Of a stretch of DNA of 64,000 nucleotides, positions 16,623 through 25,448 are shown piece after piece. Each line of letters starts with the position of its first letter. Within the stretch, counting starts at the first letter, position 1. Source of the DNA: Pseudomonas furukawaii (GTDB lineage: Bacteria; Pseudomonadota; Gammaproteobacteria; Pseudomonadales; Pseudomonadaceae); NCBI RefSeq assembly GCF_002355475.1, contig NZ_AP014862.1, positions 1,984,001-2,048,000 on the forward strand, given 5' to 3'. Made by a program: the position numbers and the translations under genes. The notes beneath the pieces are model-generated. The model did not search any database. It was given only the letters and a program-made list of their open reading frames with translations, and had not been told where the DNA came from.

Positions 16623-18025
16623 TGGGCGAGGATCTGGAGGCGCTGCACGCGCGCTTCGGTGCCCGCTATCCACAATGGCTGCTCGGTCTGCTCATGCTCG
16701 GCAGCATGGCGATGATCCTCGCTTCAACCAGTATCAACGTCGCGCTGCCGGCGATCATGGCGGATTTCGCCATTGGCCGGCCGCTGGCGCAATGGCTGTC
16801 CACTGGCTTCCTCGCATCCATGACTGCGGGCCTCCTGCTGGCGGCCTGGTGCCAGGCTCGCCTCGGGGCGCGGCGCACCGTGCAGTACGGTCTGGGGTTG
16901 TTCTGCCTGGCGTCCGTCCTGGCCCTGGTGGCGACGCACGCCTGGCAGCTGATCGCCCTGCGGATCGTCATGGGCGCCTGCGCCGGCATCATCCAGCCCC
17001 TGGCGATGGTCCTGATCTTCCGAGTCTATTCCGAGGGTGGAAGGGGCATGGCGCTGGGCCTTTATGGTCTTGGCATCATGGTCGCCCCCACCCTGGGTCC
17101 CACCGTCGGTGGTTACCTGATCGACCATTTCGGGTGGGGCGCGGTCTTCTGGCTGCCCTTGCCCCTCTGCCTCATGGCATTGCTGGGGGCGCAGTGGCTG
17201 ATGCCGAGCCACCGAGATCGCGAGACCCCGGGTGTCGACCTGCCGGCCTTCGCCCTGCTTTGCGTCGCCTTGTTCGCCCTTCTGGGTGCTTTGGCCGAGG
17301 CCCAGCGCTTTGGGTGGCAGGCGCCCTCCGCCTGGCTGCCTGGAGCGCTCGGGTTGGCATGTACGGTGGCATTCCTGCGTCGCAGCCGCTCGCGTCCTCG
17401 TCCCTTGCTGCCCCTGCAGCTCTGGCGGCACAAGGCCTTTCGCAAGGCGAGCTGGGTGGCCCTGGTACTCGGGTTGGGGCTTTACGGGTCCACCTACCTG
17501 ATTCCGCTGTTCCTGCAGACGGTCGAGGGGTACAGCGCGGGGCAGGCGGGGCTGCTGTTGCTGCCGACCGGCATCGTCCTGGGGCTGGCTTCCTTCCTCG
17601 GTGGCTGGGCGAGCGACCGTCTGTCGGCAGCGTCCATGCTGGTTTTCGGCTTGCTGGTGTTCGCTGTCTCCTCGGCGGCGCTGGGGCTGGCGGGGGAGGG
17701 CTCGTCCTTCCTGGTGCTCTGTGCCTGGGCCTGTCTCGGGCGTGTCGGGCTCGGACTGCTATTGCCTGCGATGAGCACCGGGGCGCTCGATGTGCTCGAG
17801 GCCGAGGAGCTGGCACTCGGGGCCGGCGCCATCACTTTCGTGCGGCAGTTGGGGGGTGCGTTCGGCGTCAACCTGCTGACCTACTTCCTGGAGTGGCGCC
17901 ATAGTGCTGCAGGCGGCGGCGCCGCAGCCGATGCCCTGGCCTTCGAGCAATGCTTCTGGCTCGTGGCGCTCCTATTCGTGCTGGCGGTCGTTCCCGCCCG
18001 GGGCGTCCGCTCCGTCAGGTCTTGA
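16622..18025 (+). CDS. MFS drug/metabolite efflux pump, DHA2 (EmrB/QacA) type
   Basis: 467 residues with about 14 hydrophobic helices. The N-terminal motif STSINVALPAIMADFAI (motif D1-like) and GPTVGGYLIDHFGWGAVFWL (motif C) are diagnostic of DHA2 drug/proton antiporters. It is translationally coupled to marR by a 1-nt overlap. No EmrA-like membrane fusion protein is adjacent, so it likely works alone in the inner membrane. Confidence 0.9.
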   Translation: MGEDLEALHARFGARYPQWLLGLLMLGSMAMILASTSINVALPAIMADFAIGRPLAQWLSTGFLASMTAGLLLAAWCQARLGARRTVQYGLGLFCLASVLALVATHAWQLIALRIVMGACAGIIQPLAMVLIFRVYSEGGRGMALGLYGLGIMVAPTLGPTVGGYLIDHFGWGAVFWLPLPLCLMALLGAQWLMPSHRDRETPGVDLPAFALLCVALFALLGALAEAQRFGWQAPSAWLPGALGLACTVAFLRRSRSRPRPLLPLQLWRHKAFRKASWVALVLGLGLYGSTYLIPLFLQTVEGYSAGQAGLLLLPTGIVLGLASFLGGWASDRLSAASMLVFGLLVFAVSSAALGLAGEGSSFLVLCAWACLGRVGLGLLLPAMSTGALDVLEAEELALGAGAITFVRQLGGAFGVNLLTYFLEWRHSAAGGGAAADALAFEQCFWLVALLFVLAVVPARGVRSVRS

Positions 18026-18296
18026 GCGTGCAAAAGGCACGATAAAAAATATTGTCAAGTCCCCCGCGAAATCTTTTCTATAGTGGAGTAAGCTAGGAAA
18101 CAGCCTTGTGGCCAGCTGCCATTAGACGGGCAGGGAGTGGGAATCCCGTCTTCCAGAAGGTTCGAGTGAGATGGATAAGGAGCCACATCTCGCTATCATT
18201 TGAGTGTTGAGGTCAGCGCATTCCACGTCGCTTCAAGGATGCCCGGGCGGGACATCAGGGGCGTGATACGGGGGTCCGTTCGGCCGGGGAGGACAT
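18026..18296 (+). other. Gene-free region: promoter and leader of the FimV-family gene
   Basis: 271 nt without a plausible gene. It contains an AT-rich patch with a -10-like TATAGT near 18080. Two stem-capable segments follow, GACGGG...CCCGTC at 18125-18150 and GAGATG...CATCTC near 18169-18192. No -35 with correct spacing is clear. This suggests a leader of about 200 nt. Confidence 0.4.
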
Positions 18297-20471
18297 ATGG
18301 CAAGGGTTCACAAGCTCCTTCTTACGTTGGCTTCAGGTTCGGTGTTCTATTCGGGCCTGGTACCAGCGCTGGGGCTCGGTGAAATCACCCTCCATTCCGC
18401 CCTCAACCAGCCACTGGATGCCGAGATCGAACTGCTCGAGGTCGGCGACCTCGATGACAGCGAGGTCAAGGTCAGCCTGGCCTCCGTCGATGATTTCCAG
18501 CGAGCTGGCGTCGACCGCTTCATCTTCCTCAATGACTTGCGTTTCAGCCCGGTGATCCGGGGTTCCGCCAGCCGCATACGGGTGATATCCAGCAAGCCCG
18601 TCATCGAGCCCTACCTGAACTTCATCGTCGAAGTGGCCCGTCCCAACGGCAAGCTGCTTCGCGAGTACACCCTGCTCCTCGACCCACCGGGCTCTTCCGC
18701 CTACGCTCCGAGCGCCGCACCGGTCGTCGCCCGGAGCCAGCAGACCCGTGGCCAGCCGAGCGCTGAAACTGCAGCGCCTGCCGCCGCGCTGCCGCTACCG
18801 CCTGCCGTCGATGGCAAGCGCTATCAGGTTGTCCGGGGCGATAGCCTGTGGACTATCGCCAAGCGTCTCAGCATCGGTAGCGCCATGAGCCAACAGCAGA
18901 TGCTCCAGGGTATCCAAGCACTGAATGCCGAGGCGTTTCCGGGCGGTGATCCAAATCGTATCCATGCCGGGCAGTGGTTGCTGCTGCCTGACGCCGCCCA
19001 GTGGGACGGCGATTCGACACAGGCGGTGGCTGCTCAGCCTGCCCCAGCTTCGAATACCGATGCCATGACGGCCGAGGCGCCGGAGCCTTCGCCTGCTGAA
19101 GCCCCCACAGCCGGTCCGACTCTGGATGAGCTGACCCAGGCGCAGCAGCGGATCGATTCGACGCTTGCCCAGAGCGAAGCCGAGCGGGCGCAGTTGCGAC
19201 AGCAGGTTGCTGAACTCCAGGCCCGCCTCGAGGTGATGCAGCGGCAGTTGAGCGGCAGTGACCAGCAGATGAGCCAGTTGCAGGCGCAGGTGGAGGAACT
19301 CGGCACCGTACCCGCCGTGGATGCCCGGGCGGACCAAGCTCAACCTGTGGTCGCACCGGCCGTGATTCCCGCCGCCCAGGCTGCGGAGGCCGCTCCGATC
19401 CAGGGTTCCGGTACCGGAATCAGCCCCATTTGGTGGGGCATCATGGTGGCCGGTCTCGTGGTGCTTTTCCTGCTGGATTGGGTCCTCTTGCGCCGCTCCC
19501 GTCGTGAGGCCCAGGAGCAGGAACTGGTGGAAGCCCAGACCACCGGCAAAGCCAAGGTCACCTTCCAGCACCGTCATCAGGAAGCCAAGCCCGTCGTCGA
19601 GCCCGCGAGGGCGGAGCCGGTCGCCGCCAAGGCCAAGGTCGTCGCGCCGCTGCACCTGGTCCCGACTTCCGGTGCCAAGGCCGATGCCGACGCGATGGAG
19701 GCAGCCAACATCTACATCGCCTATGGCCGCTGGCGCGAAGCCTTGGGCGTGCTGCGCCCGGCCGTGGCTCGGGAACCCCAGCGTCTCGACCTGCGTTATC
19801 GCCTGCTGGAGGTCTTGGGCGAACTGCATGACCCGGCGGCCTTCAACCTTGAAGAGGCCGCCCTTCGCGAGTTGCAGGCCGATGATCAGCGCCTGGCCGA
19901 GATTCGTGCCCGCTTCGCCGACCTCGATTCCGCCAGTGCCAGCGTCGAGCCGGCGTTCGTGCTCAACGAGCCGTCCCCGAGCCTGGCTGCCGCCGGCAGC
20001 GAGCCCTTCGAAAGGCCGCAGACGGACTTCGACGGCTACCCGCTGGATGCCGATTGGGAACAGGTCAGTCCCTTCAAGACCGCCGAGCCCAAGCGCAAGG
20101 CCAACGTGGTCCAGGCGTTCCCGACAGTGGAGGAGGACCTCGCGTTCCCGACCAACCTCCAGGAGCTGCCGGAGGTCTTCGAGCTGACGCTCGACCCCGA
20201 TACCTTGAGCCCCTTCGGCGAACTGCCGGAGCTGCCCCAGGCGGAGAGCCTCGACGAGCTCACGCTGGAGTTCGCCGATCCCATGGTCAGTCTGGAGGAA
20301 CTCGACGAACTGGATGCTCGCCAGGAGAACCTCACCAAGCTCAACCTGGCCCTTGGCTATATCGAGCAGGGCGATATCGAGGCGGCTTGCAGCATTCTCA
20401 ATGAAGTTATCAGTGCCGGTGACGATCAGCAGCGTCAGGAGGCTCGCGACCTGCTGGCGCGTATCGCCTGA
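18297..20471 (+). CDS. FimV/HubP-family polar landmark protein
   Basis: 724 residues: signal sequence (to about 25), the FimV N-terminal domain (LGLGEITLHSALNQPLDAEIELLEV and a strand-rich block to 130), a periplasmic LysM peptidoglycan-binding domain (175-232, RYQVVRGDSLWTIAKRL), a coiled coil (280-337), one membrane helix (379-397) and an acidic cytoplasmic part ending in the FimV TPR-like domain (NLTKLNLALGYIEQGDIEAACSIL). The family recruits pilus and chemotaxis machinery to the pole. It is shorter than the about 920-residue PAO1 FimV as I remember it, and asd is not adjacent, so it may be a paralogue. The SD GGGGAGG fixes the start. Confidence 0.88.
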   Translation: MARVHKLLLTLASGSVFYSGLVPALGLGEITLHSALNQPLDAEIELLEVGDLDDSEVKVSLASVDDFQRAGVDRFIFLNDLRFSPVIRGSASRIRVISSKPVIEPYLNFIVEVARPNGKLLREYTLLLDPPGSSAYAPSAAPVVARSQQTRGQPSAETAAPAAALPLPPAVDGKRYQVVRGDSLWTIAKRLSIGSAMSQQQMLQGIQALNAEAFPGGDPNRIHAGQWLLLPDAAQWDGDSTQAVAAQPAPASNTDAMTAEAPEPSPAEAPTAGPTLDELTQAQQRIDSTLAQSEAERAQLRQQVAELQARLEVMQRQLSGSDQQMSQLQAQVEELGTVPAVDARADQAQPVVAPAVIPAAQAAEAAPIQGSGTGISPIWWGIMVAGLVVLFLLDWVLLRRSRREAQEQELVEAQTTGKAKVTFQHRHQEAKPVVEPARAEPVAAKAKVVAPLHLVPTSGAKADADAMEAANIYIAYGRWREALGVLRPAVAREPQRLDLRYRLLEVLGELHDPAAFNLEEAALRELQADDQRLAEIRARFADLDSASASVEPAFVLNEPSPSLAAAGSEPFERPQTDFDGYPLDADWEQVSPFKTAEPKRKANVVQAFPTVEEDLAFPTNLQELPEVFELTLDPDTLSPFGELPELPQAESLDELTLEFADPMVSLEELDELDARQENLTKLNLALGYIEQGDIEAACSILNEVISAGDDQQRQEARDLLARIA

Positions 20472-20491
20472 CTTCACAAGCGGCAATGAAA

Positions 20492-20515
20492 AAGCCCGGG
20501 CCTGTGTCCGGGCTT
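20492..20515 (+). terminator. Rho-independent terminator after the FimV-family gene
   Basis: Stem AAGCCCGG / CCGGGCTT with an 8-nt loop, followed by CGTTTGTT and preceded by an A tract. It sits 21 nt after the stop codon, facing the convergent urea transporter gene. Confidence 0.75.
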
Positions 20516-20546
20516 CGTTTGTTCGGAGCGTCAACGGCGCTTCGGA

Positions 20547-21455
20547 CTACAGCGGCCGCGATCTCACCGGCTTCGCCAGACCGAGGCATCGCTTGGTCGC
20601 CAGCACCAGCCAGCAGGCCAGGATGAAGGGTGCGGTCATGGCGGGTAATTCGACGACGGCGAAGCCGGGCTGCAGGCAGGCACCCAGGGGGATGGCGACG
20701 AGCACGCACCAGGGACGACGGAAATCCCGGCCCAGCGCCAGGGCGATCAGCGCGCCATTGAGGCCGAACAGGCCGCCCAGCACCGCCTCGGCGGGTTGGC
20801 CCAGCCACGAGGCGGTCGCCAGTGCGGTGGTCGAGCCCAGCAACGCCCAGACTCCCGCGCGCCAACTGGCGAGGAACAGCGCCGCCAGCACCAGCGCACC
20901 CGCGATGGGGCGGTCGAGGAAGATCACCTGGCCGATGCCGCGGATGACCGCGAGGGCCGTTTCCAGCCAGTCTTGCTGGAAATGATGCGGCGGCGTGGCG
21001 ATGGGCGTCAGTTCCAGGGGGGCGCCCAGCGCCAGCAGCAGCCATCCCAGCCCGACGAAGGGCGCGGTATAGGCGGGCAGCCAGTTGCGCTGGCGCACGG
21101 CCTTGAGCAGGGGATGGAGCACCAGGCTGGAAAGGCCACCGGCACAGAGGATCAGCAGGGCCAGGTAGAGCGACGGCTCGAAGCGCAGGCTGAGCAGCAG
21201 GCCCAGAAGCACCCCGTTGTAGCCGTAAAGCCCCGCCTCGATGTCTTCCGCGGCGAAGCGTCGGCGCACGGCGGTCAGCCAGGCCGCGGCACCGCCCAGC
21301 AGAGCACCGCCCAGCAGGTTGGGCGCCCCCACCGCGATGGCGAGCAGGATCAGGGCGCCACAGCCGGGGTGACGCTGGAGGAAAATCTGGCTGAACCCGT
21401 TCAACTGGGCCGAGGCCCAGCTACGGACTTCAGGTCGTAGGGGCAGTCGAGTCAT
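20547..21455 (-). CDS. Urea transporter (UT/Yut family)
   Basis: 302 residues, nearly all hydrophobic, with the internal two-fold repeat of urea channels. The paired segments are YGYNGVLLGLLLSL in the first half and FGLNGALIALALG in the second, and GQVIFLDRPIAGALVL also fits the family. It is last in the same-strand series after gcl-hyi-glxR-ttuD-pykF. I recall the same order in P. putida. Ureide breakdown yields both glyoxylate and urea, which explains the company. A GTG start at 21500 is possible. Confidence 0.85.
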   Translation of the reverse strand: MTRLPLRPEVRSWASAQLNGFSQIFLQRHPGCGALILLAIAVGAPNLLGGALLGGAAAWLTAVRRRFAAEDIEAGLYGYNGVLLGLLLSLRFEPSLYLALLILCAGGLSSLVLHPLLKAVRQRNWLPAYTAPFVGLGWLLLALGAPLELTPIATPPHHFQQDWLETALAVIRGIGQVIFLDRPIAGALVLAALFLASWRAGVWALLGSTTALATASWLGQPAEAVLGGLFGLNGALIALALGRDFRRPWCVLVAIPLGACLQPGFAVVELPAMTAPFILACWLVLATKRCLGLAKPVRSRPL

Positions 21456-21596
21456 GGCAGCTTCAAGAAGTGACGCCCCGGCAAGGGGGCGACGATTCAC
21501 TGGCCAGGGCCAGCTGGATATTGAGGAGTCCGCCCGGCGTCGAGGCCGGTACGGGGAGCGCGGGTTCTCTGTGGAACCCGTCGCTCCGGGGCCGGA

Positions 21597-23012
21597 TCAG
21601 CCCAGGGTTTCGATGCGCAGGCTGTTGGTACTGCCTGGCTGGCCGAACGGCACGCCCGCGGTGATGACCACGGTGTCGCCACGCTGGGCCATGCCCTGGG
21701 CCTGGGCGATCTCCAGCGCGGTGCTGGTGACTTCCTCGACCTTGTGCAGGCGCTCGTTGACCACCGAGTAGATGCCCCAGGCCAGGGTCAGGCGGCGGGC
21801 GGTCTCCAGGTTCGGGGTCAGGCTCAGGATCGGCGCCTTGGGCCGCTCGCGGGAGGCGCGCAGGCTGGAGCTGCCGGACTCGGTGTAGTTCACCAGCACC
21901 TGAACCGGCAGGATGCTGCTGATGCGGCGAATGGCGCAGCTGATGGCGTCCGAGGCGGTGGCTTCGGCTTGCGGGCGGCTGACGTCGAGCTGGCTCTGGA
22001 AGTCCGGGCCGTTCTCCACCTGGCGGATGATCTTGCTCATCATCTGCACGGTTTCCAGCGGGTAATCCCCGGAGGCGGTCTCGGCGGACAGCATGACCGC
22101 GTCGGTGCCTTCGGCCACGGCATTGGCGACGTCGGTCACCTCGGCACGGGTCGGGGCAGGGGAGAAACGCATGGACTCCAGCATCTGGGTGGCCACCACC
22201 ACCGGCCGGCCCAACTGGCGGCAGGTACGGATGATGTCCTTCTGGATGCGCGGCACGTTCTCGGCGGGCACTTCGACGCCCAGGTCGCCGCGGGCCACCA
22301 TGATGGCGTCGCAGAGCCGCGCGATCTCTTCCAGGTGCTGCACGGCCGAGGGTTTCTCGATCTTGGCCATGAGGTAGGCGCGACCCTGGATCAGCTCGCG
22401 GGCTTCGACGATGTCTTCCGGGCGCTGCACGAAGGACAGGGCCACCCAGTCCACGCCCAGGTCCAGGCCGAAGGCCAGGTCACGTCGGTCCTTGGCGGTG
22501 AGCGGCGACAACTGCAGCACCGCCTCCGGGACGTTCACGCCCTTGCGGTCGGAAAGCTCGCCACCGGCCACAACTTCGGTTTCCACGGCGTCGGCGTGGG
22601 ACGCGGTCACCCGCAGGCGCAGGCGGCCGTCATCCAGCAGCAGGTTCATGCCGGGCTCGAGGGCCTCGATGATCTCCGGGTGCGGAAGGTTGACGCGACG
22701 GGCATCGCCCGGCGTGGCGTCCAGGTCCAGGCGGAAGGCCTGGCCGCGCTCCAGGTTGACCTTGCCCTCCGCGAAGCGGCCGACCCGCAGTTTCGGGCCT
22801 TGCAGGTCCATGAGAATGCCGATGGGGTAGTTCAGCTGGCGCTCGACCTCACGTACCCACTGGTAGCGCTGGGCATGGTCGGCGTGCTCGCCGTGGCTGA
22901 AGTTCAGGCGGAACAGGTTGACGCCGGCTTCCACCAGTTGGCGGATGTCGTCGATGCCCTTGATCGCCGGGCCGAGGGTGGCGAGGATTTTTACTTTCTT
23001 GTCAGGCGTCAT
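21597..23012 (-). CDS. pykF: Pyruvate kinase
   Basis: 471 residues. It starts KVKILATLGPA and contains RLNFSHG, MDLQGPKLRVG, the signature with the active-site Lys (YLMAKIEKPSA), MVARGDLGVEVP and TQMLESM. It converts phosphoenolpyruvate and ADP to pyruvate and ATP. It overlaps the ttuD stop by 11 nt, so it belongs to the glyoxylate operon. There it takes glycerate-derived carbon to pyruvate once glycerate has been phosphorylated. Confidence 0.95.
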   Translation of the reverse strand: MTPDKKVKILATLGPAIKGIDDIRQLVEAGVNLFRLNFSHGEHADHAQRYQWVREVERQLNYPIGILMDLQGPKLRVGRFAEGKVNLERGQAFRLDLDATPGDARRVNLPHPEIIEALEPGMNLLLDDGRLRLRVTASHADAVETEVVAGGELSDRKGVNVPEAVLQLSPLTAKDRRDLAFGLDLGVDWVALSFVQRPEDIVEARELIQGRAYLMAKIEKPSAVQHLEEIARLCDAIMVARGDLGVEVPAENVPRIQKDIIRTCRQLGRPVVVATQMLESMRFSPAPTRAEVTDVANAVAEGTDAVMLSAETASGDYPLETVQMMSKIIRQVENGPDFQSQLDVSRPQAEATASDAISCAIRRISSILPVQVLVNYTESGSSSLRASRERPKAPILSLTPNLETARRLTLAWGIYSVVNERLHKVEEVTSTALEIAQAQGMAQRGDTVVITAGVPFGQPGSTNSLRIETLG

Positions 23013-24282
23013 GTTCAGGGCTCTCGAGAATCAGGATGGCGCGGAAGTCGTTCACGTTGGTGCGGGTCGGTTCGGTGACGATGAGGTCGCCGAGGGCGGC
23101 GAAATACCCGTATCCGTTGTTGTTGTCCAGTTCGTCGCTGGAAGACAGGCCCAGCTCGCTGGCTCGCCTGTAGCTGCAGGGGGTCATGATGGCACCGGCG
23201 TTGTCCTCCGAGCCGTCGATGCCGTCGGTGTCGCCGGCCAGCGCATAGACGCCGGGCAACCCCTTCAGGCTGTCGGTCAGGCTGAGCAGGAACTCGGCGT
23301 TACGACCGCCACGACCATTGCCACGTACGGTCACCGTGGTCTCGCCGCCGGAGAGGATCACGCAGGGCGGCTTGATGGGTTGGCCGTGCAGCACGATCTG
23401 GCGGGCGATGCCGGCATGGACCTTGGCCACGTCGCGGGACTCGCCTTCCAGGTCGCCGAGGATCAGCGGAGTCAGGCCGGCGGCACGGACTCTCTCGGCG
23501 GCGGCATCCAGGGATTGCTGGGGTTTGGCGATGAGCTGGAAATGGCTGCGGGCAAGACCGGCATCGCCCGGCTTCACGGTTTCCGAACGGGGGTCCTGGA
23601 GCCAGGCACGGACATGGGCCGGCACCTCGATCTGGTAGCGGGCCAGGATGGCGAGGGCTTCGGCCGAGGTGGTCGGGTCGGCCACGGTGGGGCCGGAGGC
23701 GATCACCGTGGCTTCGTCGCCCGGTACGTCGGAGATGGCGTAGGTGTAGACGGTGGCCGGCCAGCAGGCCTTGGCCAGGCGGCCGCCCTTGATGGCCGAA
23801 AGGTGCTTGCGCACGCAGTTCATTTCATCGATGGCGGCGCCGGACTTCAGCAGCGCCTTGTTGATGGCCTGTTTGTCCTGGAGCGTGAGGCCCTCGGCGG
23901 GCAGGGCCAGCAGGGAGGAGCCTCCGCCGGACAGCAGGAAGATCACCCGGTCGGACTCGGACAGGCCACTCACCAGCTTCAGGACGCGCTGGGCGGTTTC
24001 CAGGCCGGCGGCGTCGGGCACCGGGTGCGCGGCTTCCACCACTTCGATCTTGCGGCAGTCGGCACCGTGGCCGTAGCGGGTCACCACCAGGCCGGAGATC
24101 TCTCCCTGCCATTCACGTTCGATCACCTCGGCCATGGCGGCAGCGGCCTTGCCGGCTCCGATGACGATAACGCGGCCGGAACGGTCGGCGGGCAGGTGGT
24201 CGGCCAGGACCTGGCGGGGATGGGCGGCGGAGATGGCGGTGGCGAACAGGTCGCGCAGGAAGGCTTTGGGGTCGAGGGACAT
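23002..24282 (-). CDS. ttuD: TtuD: glycerate 2-kinase / 'hydroxypyruvate reductase' (MOFRL family)
   Basis: 426 residues with an N-terminal glycerate-kinase-type domain (VIVIGAGKAAAAMAEVIE, FLLSGGGSSLLALPAEG, MNCVRKHLSAIKGGRLA) and the C-terminal MOFRL domain (LSGGETTVTVRGNGRGGRNAEF, ALAGDTDGIDG). The gene is historically called hydroxypyruvate reductase, but the fold is that of glycerate 2-kinases. In this operon, after GlxR and before pyruvate kinase, glycerate phosphorylation to 2-phosphoglycerate makes good sense. It is separated from glxR by a 259-nt gap with a strong hairpin. Confidence 0.92.
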   Translation of the reverse strand: MSLDPKAFLRDLFATAISAAHPRQVLADHLPADRSGRVIVIGAGKAAAAMAEVIEREWQGEISGLVVTRYGHGADCRKIEVVEAAHPVPDAAGLETAQRVLKLVSGLSESDRVIFLLSGGGSSLLALPAEGLTLQDKQAINKALLKSGAAIDEMNCVRKHLSAIKGGRLAKACWPATVYTYAISDVPGDEATVIASGPTVADPTTSAEALAILARYQIEVPAHVRAWLQDPRSETVKPGDAGLARSHFQLIAKPQQSLDAAAERVRAAGLTPLILGDLEGESRDVAKVHAGIARQIVLHGQPIKPPCVILSGGETTVTVRGNGRGGRNAEFLLSLTDSLKGLPGVYALAGDTDGIDGSEDNAGAIMTPCSYRRASELGLSSSDELDNNNGYGYFAALGDLIVTEPTRTNVNDFRAILILESPEHDA

Positions 24283-24361
24283 GGCAGGCTCCGGGGCACT
24301 GGATTCTTGTTGTCGGGCGGCGTGCCGGCGAACGATGTCGCCGGGCGTGTCTGGCCGATTT

Positions 24362-24397
24362 CAGTCCGGAACCGCCGCGCACGGCGGTTCGGGACTG
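24362..24397 (-). promoter_or_regulatory. Strong hairpin in the glxR-ttuD gap
   Basis: CAGTCC-G-GAACCGCCG-CGCA-CGGCGGTTC-G-GGACTG: a 15-bp stem with one G:G mismatch and a tetraloop, in the 259-nt gap 24283-24541. No T-run follows, so attenuation or mRNA processing is likelier than full termination. Nothing else is recognisable in the gap. Confidence 0.6.
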
Positions 24398-24541
24398 GAA
24401 TCGACCTCCCTGACCCTTGGCGCCGTGTCACCGCAGGTCAGGGTGGTCGAAAGGATCGCAGGACAGGATGAACCGTTTCCGGCCATCGTGGGAGCTGCCG
24501 GCTCGATGGGCGGTCCCGTGTTCAACCTATCCTGCGAAACA

Positions 24542-25432
24542 TCACTCCTCGCGGATGGAGAAGTTGGCCATGTGCTCCAGGCCCTTGATCAGGGCGGAGT
24601 GGTCCCAGTTGCTGCCGCCGATGGCCGCGCAGGTGCTGAACACTTGCTGGGCGTTGGCGGTGTTGGGCAGGTTCAGGCCCAGCTCGCGGGCGCCGGACAG
24701 GGCCAGGTTGAGGTCCTTCTGGTGCAGGCTGATGCGGAAGCCCGGATCGAAGGTGCCCTTGATCATGCGCTCGCCGTGCACTTCGAGGATCTTCGAGCCG
24801 GCGAAGCCGCCCATGAGTGCCTCGCGTACCTTGGCCGGGTCGGCGCCGTTCTTGGCGGCGAACAGCAGGGCTTCGGCGACGGCCTGGATGTTCAGGGCGA
24901 CGATGATCTGGTTGGCGACCTTGGCGGTCTGGCCGTCACCGTTGGCGCCGACGCGGGTAATGTTCTTGCCCATGGCCTGGAACAGCGGCAGGGCGCGTTC
25001 GAAGGCGTTCGGGCAGCCACCGACCATGATGCTCAGGGTCGCGGCCTTGGCACCCACTTCGCCGCCGGATACCGGGGCGTCCAGGTAGGCGGCGCCGGTG
25101 GCCTTGATCTTCTCGGCGAAGACCTTGGTGGCGGACGGGGAGATGGAGCTCATGTCGATCACCACCTTGCCGGCGCCGACGCCCTGGGCCACGCCGTTCT
25201 CCCGAAACAGGACGTCGTCGACCTGCGGGGTGTCCGGCACCATGATGATGATGAACTCGGCTTCCTGGGCGACTTCCTTCGGATTGGCCAGGGCCACGCC
25301 GTTGTCGCCCAGCAGGTCGGCCGGTGCCTTGTCGAAGTGCTCGGAGAAGAACAGGGTGTGGCCGGCTTTCTGCAGGTTCTGAGCCATGGGCTTGCCCATG
25401 ATGCCGGTGCCGATGAATCCGATCTTGGCCAT
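24542..25432 (-). CDS. glxR: Tartronate semialdehyde reductase
   Basis: 296 residues of the beta-hydroxyacid dehydrogenase family. The NAD(P) motif is GFIGTGIMGKPMAQNL (residues 5-20), the substrate loop is DAPVSGGEVGA (about 118-128), and the catalytic Lys lies in GDGQTAKVANQIIV. It reduces tartronate semialdehyde, the Gcl product, to D-glycerate. It starts 16 nt after hyi in the same operon. Confidence 0.95.
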   Translation of the reverse strand: MAKIGFIGTGIMGKPMAQNLQKAGHTLFFSEHFDKAPADLLGDNGVALANPKEVAQEAEFIIIMVPDTPQVDDVLFRENGVAQGVGAGKVVIDMSSISPSATKVFAEKIKATGAAYLDAPVSGGEVGAKAATLSIMVGGCPNAFERALPLFQAMGKNITRVGANGDGQTAKVANQIIVALNIQAVAEALLFAAKNGADPAKVREALMGGFAGSKILEVHGERMIKGTFDPGFRISLHQKDLNLALSGARELGLNLPNTANAQQVFSTCAAIGGSNWDHSALIKGLEHMANFSIREE

Positions 25433-25448
25433 GTTGAATACCTCGTTC

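Noticed and set aside
18050-18085. Sigma-70 promoter TTGTCA...TATAGT before the FimV-family gene
   Set aside because: Spacing between the elements is 21 nt, too long for a standard promoter. Only a -10-like element is noted.
23002-23012. Overlap of pykF and ttuD read as a frameshift or fusion
   Set aside because: Both proteins are full length with correct termini. The 11-nt overlap is ordinary translational coupling.
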